DNA of 37,838 nt, from NCBI GenBank assembly GCA_946546945.1, contig CAMNOU010000022.1:1-37838 (forward strand), read 5' to 3'. A program made the translations under genes and the position numbers. Origin of the DNA: an uncultured Lachnospiraceae bacterium (GTDB taxonomy: Bacteria; Bacillota; Clostridia; Lachnospirales; Lachnospiraceae). The notes under the pieces were generated by a model. The model ran no database searches, was not told where the DNA came from, and saw nothing but the letters and a program-made list of their open reading frames with translations. Below, one piece after another: positions 16,385 to 22,121 of the stretch (position 1 is the first letter of the stretch; each line of letters starts with the position of its first letter).

Positions 16385-17590
16385 TTGAAACGTACGGCGA
16401 GAGATACGCGCAGAATGTCAGCGACGCCTCGTCCCGTAGAGAAAGTAGAATTGTCAGAGAAACATGCGAAGAGAAGGTTTTATCTGACAATTCTCTTTCT
16501 GGTTGTAGGGGCAATTGCACTGGTTCATGCGCTGATGATGTATCTGAAAAAGGACTCCGGATGGACAGAAATCCGGGCGAATTCCACACAAGAGCTGAAT
16601 GTAAGCGAAGATTTTGTCTTTCTCTATGAACTGGGAACAGGCGGGGAGTCTGCCACCGCGGAAAACAAAGCGCTAGTCATTCAGTATTCTGATGCATGTG
16701 AATCGGCTTACATGATGTTCAGCGCGGATAATGCTTATGTGGAACTGAATAACGTTTACAGCATCAATCATAATCCGAATCAGACCATAGAGGTGGAAGA
16801 CGGTCTTTACCATGCGCTGGAGAAGGCAGCGCAGTATCAGGACCGCAAAATCTATCTCGGGCCGGTCTACGCGGCCTACGATGACTTGTTTTTCTGCCAG
16901 GATGATGTTCAGGCCGCCGAGACAGATCCGTATCAAAATGCGGAAGCGGCCGCTTTTTACGCACAGATCGCGGCATTTGCCCGGGATCCTGCGGCCGTAA
17001 ATCTGGAGCTTCTGGAGAACAATCAGGTGTGTCTGCATGTTTCAGAAGAATATCTGGCCTTTGCGAAGGAAAATGAAATAACCAATTTCATCGACTTTTC
17101 CTGGATGAAGAACGCGTTCATTGCAGACTATCTGGCAGAGACACTGGTTCAGAAAGGTTATACACACGGGAGCATATCCAGTTATGACGGCTTCGTGCGA
17201 AACCTTGATGACAGGGAAATCTCTTATTCGTATGGCATTTATTACAGAGAAGGCAATGAGATCGACCAGGCAGAGATTCTGGACTATACCGGCCCGGCGA
17301 GTATTGTCTGCATGAGAAACTACATGATGTCAGACAAAGACATGGTACACTACTATGCTTATCAAAACGGAGATATCCGGACCATGTACCTGGACCCTGC
17401 CGACGGACTCTGCAAGAGCGCCCGCAACGAACTGGTGTGTTATGCAGAAGACCTGGATTGCGCCGACATCTTACTTCAGATGAGTCCGTATTATATTGCG
17501 GATGAATGGGACGAAGACGCGCCGGACAAGCTTCTGCAGCAGGGCATTACATCGGTATATACAGAGAATGGTGAAGTGATAAAAAAATGA
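16385..17590 (+). CDS. Membrane-anchored divergent ApbE-like protein
   Basis: A 401-residue protein: basic N-terminus, one membrane helix (FYLTILFLVVGAIALVHALM, about 32-51), then an external domain. Its C-terminal two thirds follow the order of ApbE-type FAD:protein FMN transferases: a GPVYAAYDDLF segment like FDPTVGPLxxLW, then IDFSWMKNAFIADYLAETL like IDLGGIAKGYAVDxxAExL, then YDGFVRNLDD like GGDIxxxG, then YLDPADGLCKSA like IIDPxTGxP, and CADILLQMS like ADALATAL. Key residues differ: the AKG, the His before DP and the Thr of ADALAT are missing. It therefore looks like an inactive or re-purposed relative. The TTG start at 16385 directly follows oppF, so it belongs to the peptide operon. 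The family assignment is my own reading and is uncertain. Confidence 0.6.
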   Translation: MKRTARDTRRMSATPRPVEKVELSEKHAKRRFYLTILFLVVGAIALVHALMMYLKKDSGWTEIRANSTQELNVSEDFVFLYELGTGGESATAENKALVIQYSDACESAYMMFSADNAYVELNNVYSINHNPNQTIEVEDGLYHALEKAAQYQDRKIYLGPVYAAYDDLFFCQDDVQAAETDPYQNAEAAAFYAQIAAFARDPAAVNLELLENNQVCLHVSEEYLAFAKENEITNFIDFSWMKNAFIADYLAETLVQKGYTHGSISSYDGFVRNLDDREISYSYGIYYREGNEIDQAEILDYTGPASIVCMRNYMMSDKDMVHYYAYQNGDIRTMYLDPADGLCKSARNELVCYAEDLDCADILLQMSPYYIADEWDEDAPDKLLQQGITSVYTENGEVIKK

Positions 17591-17612
17591 CAGCTGAGCT
17601 GTCATTTTTTTT
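17581..17612. terminator. Terminator of the oligopeptide operon
   Basis: Hairpin ATGACAG-CTGAG-CTGTCAT flanked by an A-run and a T-run (17581-17612), overlapping the stop codon of the last operon gene. The flanking runs make it usable from either strand. Confidence 0.85.
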
Positions 17613-17620
17613 CGCCTTTA

Positions 17621-17643
17621 AAAGGGAAAGGACCTGTCCCTTT
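17621..17643 (-). terminator. Probable terminator of the MATE transporter gene
   Basis: Inverted repeat AAAGGGA/TCCCTTT (17621-17627 and 17637-17643) at the end of the minus-strand MATE gene, followed on that strand by TTTTAAAGG. It overlaps the stop codon. The bidirectional hairpin just beyond may back it up. Confidence 0.5.
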
Positions 17644-19000
17644 AAATGTTCTCCCGGGTGATGTCTGCGAGCCACTTTTTGCTCCGGTAGTGTCGGATGA
17701 CAACCGGAATCTTCCAGAATTCATCCAGACAGAGGATGAAATATACGGCCATTGCCGGCAGGTGAAATACGAAGGCGCTCAAAAACCCGAGCGGCACTGA
17801 GATTGCCCACATGACGACGGCATCGCAGATGAGACCGAAGCGGGAGTTACCTCCTGCCCGGAAAATACCGGCGATCAGCAGAGTGTTCATGGCCTGGCCG
17901 ATGACATAGTAGGAACTGATGAGAAGCATCATGCGCATATACCTGGTCGCGTCCGGGGTCAAATCAAACAGATGCGGAATCAGCGGACGGATCGCGATAA
18001 TGATAAGAGCTGTGACTACACTGATGAGAAGTGTAACTCTGCAGAGATCACCTGCCTGTGCTTCTGCCTCCTTCATCCTGCGCTCTCCCATGGTCTTTCC
18101 AAGCAATACGGACCCGCCGCCGGATAGTCCGAAGCAAAGGATGGAACAAAGATCCCGGACATTCGTTGCTACGGCATTTGCGGCCACCACATCAGAGTTC
18201 AGATGACCAAGTATGATGGAATAAGTGGTAAACGCAAGCGTCCACAGAATATCGTTGGCCAGCGCAGGCAGAGAGTACTTCAGGAAATCTTTAAAGAGTT
18301 CCCGATGACGTCCGAACATGATTTTCAGATCAGGATTAAAAAGCTTGCCCGACATCAGACTGATCAGACAAAGAATCAGTTCCACAATCCTTGCAATCAG
18401 CGTGGCAATCGCGACACCGACCACCCCCAGCCTGGGCATTCCAAAAAGCCCGAAGATAAACACTGCATTTAAGAAAACATTTAAAAGAAGAGCAGCACTG
18501 GAAATCAGGGTACTGGTTCTTGCCCGCTCCATACTGCGCAGGGTGCTTTCGTAAACAGTAGAAAAACTCATAATAAAGTAAGAGATACCGATGATGCGAA
18601 GGTATGATGTACCAATGCTGATCAGGGCAGTGTCAGAGGTATAGACCATCATCAGCTGCCGGGGGATGATCAGAGCAAGAACCGCAATCACGGCTGTGAC
18701 CGTCATCCCAATCTTTGCAGCAATCCCCATGACCGCCTGAATGGCATCCGTATTTTCCCGGCCCCAGTATTGGGAACAGAGCATCGTTATACCGGAGGAA
18801 ATCCCGAAGAAGATACCCGTCAGAATAAATTGGTATTGATTAGCCAGGGATACAGCGCTCAGGGAGTCCTGTCCGGCAAAACCAAGCATAAAAACATCAG
18901 CAAAATTCACAGCGGAGTTTAAAAAGTCTTGAATTGTGATTGGCAGGACCAGGGCGAATAAAGCCCGGTAAAAAGTCTTCTTTTCTGCAGTCATTGTCAT
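17642..19000 (-). CDS. MATE-family efflux transporter
   Basis: A 452-residue, twelve-helix protein of the multidrug and toxin extrusion family. Typical features are the N-terminal FYRALFALVLPITIQDFLNS, the first-repeat segment ADVFMLGFAGQDSLSAVSLANQ and the matching second half beginning at about residue 235 (SLPALANDILWTLAFTTYSIIL). MATE proteins exchange sodium or protons for drugs or metabolites; the substrate is unknown. The ATG at 19000 is preceded by AAAGGAAAC. It lies downstream of a tRNA gene on the same strand, but a strong hairpin separates them, so its own promoter is not obvious. Length is normal and the gene is intact. Confidence 0.93.
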   Translation of the reverse strand: MTMTAEKKTFYRALFALVLPITIQDFLNSAVNFADVFMLGFAGQDSLSAVSLANQYQFILTGIFFGISSGITMLCSQYWGRENTDAIQAVMGIAAKIGMTVTAVIAVLALIIPRQLMMVYTSDTALISIGTSYLRIIGISYFIMSFSTVYESTLRSMERARTSTLISSAALLLNVFLNAVFIFGLFGMPRLGVVGVAIATLIARIVELILCLISLMSGKLFNPDLKIMFGRHRELFKDFLKYSLPALANDILWTLAFTTYSIILGHLNSDVVAANAVATNVRDLCSILCFGLSGGGSVLLGKTMGERRMKEAEAQAGDLCRVTLLISVVTALIIIAIRPLIPHLFDLTPDATRYMRMMLLISSYYVIGQAMNTLLIAGIFRAGGNSRFGLICDAVVMWAISVPLGFLSAFVFHLPAMAVYFILCLDEFWKIPVVIRHYRSKKWLADITRENI

Positions 19001-19032
19001 AGGTTTCCTTTAAGTGTAGTCTTTCCTATACA

Positions 19033-19066
19033 AAAAAGCACAAAATACAGAGATTTTGTGCTTTTT
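19033..19066. terminator. Bidirectional terminator between tRNA-Gly and the MATE gene
   Basis: Perfect 14-base-pair inverted repeat AAAAAGCACAAAAT/ATTTTGTGCTTTTT with a six-base loop. On the minus strand the stem ends in a T-run just after the tRNA, so it terminates the tRNA transcript. Confidence 0.85.
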
Positions 19067-19068
19067 GA

Positions 19069-19139
19069 AGCAGATAACGGGAATCGAACCCGCCTCCCCA
19101 GCTTGGGAAGCTGGTGTTCTACCGATGAACTATATCTGC
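19069..19139 (-). tRNA. tRNA-Gly, anticodon CCC
   Basis: A 71-nucleotide cloverleaf on the minus strand. The acceptor stem is GCAGATA/TATCTGC with discriminator T. The D arm is GTTC/GAAC, the anticodon stem CCAGC/GCTGG encloses the loop TTCCCAA, and the T loop is TTCGATT. The anticodon CCC reads GGG glycine codons. CCA is not encoded. A TTTACA/TATAAT promoter lies upstream and a strong hairpin downstream, so it is a single-gene unit. Confidence 0.95.
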
Positions 19140-19158
19140 GTTTCGGATTTCAAAATGC

Positions 19159-19187
19159 ATTATAACACATCGCCAGAACCTTGTAAA
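19159..19187 (-). promoter_or_regulatory. Promoter of tRNA-Gly
   Basis: Minus-strand TTTACA (19187-19182) and TATAAT (19164-19159) with 17-base spacing, 20 bases before the tRNA 5' end. Confidence 0.8.
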
Positions 19188-19200
19188 TACCGATTTTCTC

Positions 19201-19275
19201 TTGCGTGCAGGGTTAAATAGATGTACAATTTCAGTAGGCTTTTGATGATTACGGAATCGCGGCGCTTTTGCGCCG
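19201..19275 (+). promoter_or_regulatory. Promoter and leader hairpin of the zinc-ribbon protein gene
   Basis: TTGCGT (19201-19206) and TACAAT (19224-19229) are 17 bases apart. The leader contains a short perfect hairpin, CGGCGC-TTTT-GCGCCG (19260-19275), ending five bases before the AAAAGGAGG ribosome binding site. It may stabilise the message or act as a weak regulatory stem. Confidence 0.5.
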
Positions 19276-19291
19276 TTAAAAGGAGGCACCT

Positions 19292-20074
19292 ATGGGATTA
19301 TTTGGGAAAAAAGAACTTTGCCCGGTCTGCGGCAAAAAGATTAAAGGGGATGTCCTGATTAAGATCAAAGACAATGTACCGCTCTGCCGTGAATGCAGTG
19401 CAGCGATTAATATGGAGACGATGATGATCCCTTACCAGACGCCGGAATCCATCCGGGCTCATCTGGATTACCGGGACAGAAATCAGGATAAGTTCGATTC
19501 CTTCGACAGCGATCTGGATCTCAAGGCGGGATCAGCTGTTTTCTGTGTGGATAATACCCAGAAGATCTGGTATTGTACCACCAATAAGAGGGACAAGAAT
19601 CCCCCGCTCTTTACCTATGATGAGATTGCGGATTATCAGTATACCGAGAACGGGGCTCCTTATGTTCCGGAGGAAAAGAAGGGGGCTTTTGCGAAGCTTT
19701 TCGGAGAGAAAAAAGAGCCTGTGATGATTCACAGCATGAAGCTGCATATTGATCTGAACAATCCGTATACACATACGATCGATATCGAGATGCTTTCCCT
19801 CGATGAAGAGGTCAAGTCCAATTCGTTCGCATATAAGTCTAATAAGAGGGCGATTGACAGGGTCCTGGATGCCCTGGACGGGATGACCGGAAAGACCGAT
19901 TTCTTTGCCGACGACAGCGAAGAAGAGGAAAACGAAACCTATCAGGCTGAGCCGGCGGACAGCCCGATGGAACAGACGCAGCAGGCGGAAAATACGGAGG
20001 AATCCTGGCAGCAGGCAGACACAGCGCCTTCGCTGGAGTTTGGGGCACCGGACGAAGAAGAAACACAGTCTTAA
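19292..20074 (+). CDS. Zinc-ribbon protein with DUF4428-like N-terminus
   Basis: A 260-residue cytoplasmic protein with no signal peptide. The first 36 residues carry a four-cysteine zinc ribbon, Cys10-x2-Cys13 and Cys32-x2-Cys35, as in DUF4428 proteins. A central domain (about 60-205) is rich in beta-type segments, with FTYDEIADYQYTENG and KLHIDLNNPYTHTIDIEML. It resembles the pleckstrin-like or lipid-sensing domains that often accompany such ribbons, though this is only an impression. The C-terminal 50 residues are highly acidic and Gln/Glu-rich, probably disordered. RBS AAAAGGAGG. It seems to be a single-gene unit; a palindromic repeat follows 12 bases after its stop. Function unknown. Confidence 0.75.
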   Translation: MGLFGKKELCPVCGKKIKGDVLIKIKDNVPLCRECSAAINMETMMIPYQTPESIRAHLDYRDRNQDKFDSFDSDLDLKAGSAVFCVDNTQKIWYCTTNKRDKNPPLFTYDEIADYQYTENGAPYVPEEKKGAFAKLFGEKKEPVMIHSMKLHIDLNNPYTHTIDIEMLSLDEEVKSNSFAYKSNKRAIDRVLDALDGMTGKTDFFADDSEEEENETYQAEPADSPMEQTQQAENTEESWQQADTAPSLEFGAPDEEETQS

Positions 20075-20085
20075 AGAATCCGGTC

Positions 20086-20208
20086 ATCTCAGTGTGAGAG
20101 ACCCCCACTGAGATAAACGCTCCGCGAGGATGCGCAGGAATTCGGTTTGGAAGATGTCAGCTGACGCTGACCCGAATTCCGCGCCAAGTCTCGCGAGCGA
20201 GACTTGAA
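20086..20208 (+). repeat. Palindromic intergenic repeat, copy B (three nested hairpins)
   Basis: The longest copy. Stem 1 is ATCTCAGTG/CACTGAGAT (20086-20094 and 20106-20114). The spacer AAACGCTCCG follows, as in copy A. Stem 2 is GGAATTCGG/CCGAATTCC (20137-20145 and 20172-20180), holding a GTCAGCTGAC palindrome at its tip. Stem 3 is CAAGTCTCGC-GA-GCGAGACTTG (20185-20206), perfect over 10 base pairs. Stem 2 is absent from copy A, so the repeat is modular. Confidence 0.8.
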
Positions 20209-20240
20209 AACGGCCAGATGCATCCGAATAGTTTTTGTGA

Positions 20241-20309
20241 AATCCTTTTTGTTTCTTGAAGAAGAACCGGTTCCGGGCTTCCTGAAAAAAGAAGCAAAAA
20301 GGATTTTTT
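20241..20309 (+). terminator. Long hairpin with U-run, probable terminator
   Basis: A 17-base-pair stem with one G-U pair, AATCCTTTTTGTTTCTT/AAGAAGCAAAAAGGATT (20241-20257 and 20289-20305), followed by TTTT. It follows the zinc-ribbon gene and repeat B. A TATAAT at 20313-20318 just after it could be the -10 box for the next gene, but no good -35 box is seen. Confidence 0.6.
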
Positions 20310-20347
20310 GCATATAATACTAGAAAGAACGAAATGGTGAGGCCAGT

Positions 20348-20764
20348 ATGGATTTCGGGCAGGATTATTATGAGCTTTTCGGGGACTACCGGGAAGAACG
20401 GGTTCCCTTTTATATGACTTATCCGATGAGCAATCCTTTTTTGGAAGAGGCGGAGTATGAAAGAGACTGCAGACGGCTGCAGCAGCTGTATCAGAAGGAT
20501 GCCGGACATATTCAGGAAATTGTGGAACGGGAGTGTGACAAAATGGAATATGATGGAAGTATGATGTTTGATGAATATCCGGACCGCCTTCTTTTCCGGC
20601 TTCTGTGCCGGAATATTTACAGAGAACTGAAAGGAGAAGAATCAGAGAATCAGCTGACAGGGATGGACTGCACAAATCCGTTTATGCAGCTGATTGAAGT
20701 GATGCTGGCGCAGGAAATGTTTCGCAGACGCTGCAGACGCCGCCGTTGCTGCAGGCGATACTAG
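20348..20764 (+). CDS. Conserved small acidic protein with an Arg/Cys-rich tail
   Basis: A 138-residue soluble protein. The N-terminus is acidic and aromatic, the middle carries the string CDKMEYDGSMMFDEYPDR (residues about 64-81), a motif I associate with uncharacterised proteins of spore-forming Clostridia, some labelled spore-coat associated. The last 16 residues are almost entirely Arg and Cys (RRRCRRRRCCRRY), which could bind nucleic acid or form disulphide cross-links. Start ATG at 20348 has a weak GGTGAGG ribosome binding site. The stop codon lies at the foot of a terminator-like hairpin. Single-gene unit. Function unknown; the spore link is only suggestive. Confidence 0.7.
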   Translation: MDFGQDYYELFGDYREERVPFYMTYPMSNPFLEEAEYERDCRRLQQLYQKDAGHIQEIVERECDKMEYDGSMMFDEYPDRLLFRLLCRNIYRELKGEESENQLTGMDCTNPFMQLIEVMLAQEMFRRRCRRRRCCRRY

Positions 20765-20784
20765 ATGGGAGGTGACTCCCATCT
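20763..20784 (+). terminator. Hairpin at the end of the Arg/Cys-tail gene
   Basis: Perfect 9-base-pair stem AGATGGGAG/CTCCCATCT with a GTGA loop. The stop codon of the preceding gene forms part of the stem. The downstream run (TGTGTT) is only weakly U-rich, so termination strength is uncertain. Confidence 0.5.
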
Positions 20785-20805
20785 TGTGTTCCGGATAAAA
20801 AACGG

Positions 20806-20834
20806 TTGTGGTTTCCGCCGAAACGATATAAAAT
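20806..20834 (+). promoter_or_regulatory. Probable promoter of the methyltransferase operon
   Basis: TTGTGG (20806-20811) and TAAAAT (20829-20834) with 17-base spacing, about 110 bases before the methyltransferase start. Palindrome copy C lies in the resulting leader. Confidence 0.45.
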
Positions 20835-20875
20835 AGTGCTTAACTGTTCGGGACCTGATTTTGAGAACGCCGCGC

Positions 20876-20899
20876 CAAGTCTTGCGAGCGAGACTTGAA
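20876..20899 (+). repeat. Palindromic intergenic repeat, copy C
   Basis: CAAGTCTTGC-GA-GCGAGACTTGA, the second stem of copies A and B, with a single T-G wobble. It lies within the 5' leader of the methyltransferase message, 46 bases before the start codon, without the first stem. Confidence 0.75.
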
Positions 20900-20945
20900 T
20901 TTGCTGAAGGCCCGGAACAGAGAATACAGGAAAAGGAAACATCCG

Positions 20946-22121
20946 ATGAATCAGTGGAAAGAAATACTGGAATATTGTCTGAACAGGGAATTGCAGAAAA
21001 TCATTCTGAGCAATCCCCGGAAAAAAGATGGCGTAAGAAAGATTGAGATCCGCCCTGTGCTGATCAGGGGCAGGCTTGTTTTTCAGGCCAGTGCCTACAC
21101 GCAGAAGCAGGTAAAGCATTACAATCTTTCGGTTGATGAAGTTTATGAGAAGACCGCCGAATGGATGGAAGATATGAGACAGCTGGAGGTCCTGCATCCG
21201 GCGGGCCGGGTGCAGGCGCTGATCAGCAAGAAGGGAAAGATGACCCTGAAGCGGTCCGGGATGCCCGACTGCTCTCATAAAACACCGGACCTGGCACATA
21301 ACCGCAGAAAGAAGTATATTCTTGATCCTGCGGTCACGCTGCCTTTTCTGGTTGATCTGGGCGTACAGACAAAAGAAGGCAGGATCGTACAGCAGCGCTA
21401 TGATAAGTTCCGCCAGATGAATCGTTTTCTGGAGTTTATTGAGGATATTGTGCCCGAACTTCCAACCGGCAGAGAGATCACCATGATCGATTTCGGATGC
21501 GGGAAATCCTATCTCACATTTGCCATGTATTATTATCTTCATGAGATGAAGGGATATGATGTGCGTATCATCGGTCTGGATCTGAAAGAAGATGTCATTG
21601 CGAATTGTCAGAAACTGGCCCAAAAGTACGGATATGAGAAGCTGTCTTTTCTGACCGGAGATATTGCGGATTATGAGGGCGTGGACCGGGCAGATCTGGT
21701 CGTGACGCTGCATGCCTGTGACACAGCCACCGATTATGCCCTGGAACGCGCCGTGCGCTGGGGAGCAAAGGTGATTCTGTCGGTTCCCTGCTGTCAGCAT
21801 GAATTGAACGCGCAGATCAAAAGCGAATTGCTTGAACCGGCACTGAAATACGGACTGATCCGGGAACGGATGTCTGCGCTTTTCACAGACGCGATCCGGG
21901 CAAATCTTCTGGAGGAAGCCGGTTACCGGGTACAGCTTCTGGAGTTTATAGATATGGAACATACGCCCAAGAATATTCTGATCCGGGCGGTCAGGGACGG
22001 TGTTCCTCAGAAAACGGACGGCCTCCCGGGGATGCTGGACGAGCTGCATGCGGATCTGACTTTGTCCCGTCTTTTGGGGAGCGCAAAAGCCAATGAGGAT
22101 AGAAAGGAAAACGTCTTATGA
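20946..22121 (+). CDS. Class I SAM-dependent methyltransferase
   Basis: A 391-residue enzyme. An N-terminal part of about 135 residues with HYNLSVDEVYEKTAEW and GRVQALISKKGK precedes a Rossmann methyltransferase domain. Motif I is MIDFGCGKSYLTFAMYYYL (glycine loop at 182-190), followed by an acidic strand end (IIGLDLKED) and VVTLHACDTATDYAL, VPCCQHELN. This order matches the Methyltransf_32 group. The substrate is not known to me. The reading frame is open further upstream to a TTG inside palindrome C, but the ATG at 20946 has AGGAAAAGG before it and is preferred. The next gene overlaps by four bases, so the two are translationally coupled. Confidence 0.85.
   Translation: MNQWKEILEYCLNRELQKIILSNPRKKDGVRKIEIRPVLIRGRLVFQASAYTQKQVKHYNLSVDEVYEKTAEWMEDMRQLEVLHPAGRVQALISKKGKMTLKRSGMPDCSHKTPDLAHNRRKKYILDPAVTLPFLVDLGVQTKEGRIVQQRYDKFRQMNRFLEFIEDIVPELPTGREITMIDFGCGKSYLTFAMYYYLHEMKGYDVRIIGLDLKEDVIANCQKLAQKYGYEKLSFLTGDIADYEGVDRADLVVTLHACDTATDYALERAVRWGAKVILSVPCCQHELNAQIKSELLEPALKYGLIRERMSALFTDAIRANLLEEAGYRVQLLEFIDMEHTPKNILIRAVRDGVPQKTDGLPGMLDELHADLTLSRLLGSAKANEDRKENVL

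Noticed and set aside
20682..22049. A 455-codon open frame on the minus strand opposite the methyltransferase gene
   Set aside because: The plus strand encodes a clear methyltransferase with motif I; the antisense frame is His/Gln/Arg-rich and resembles no family.
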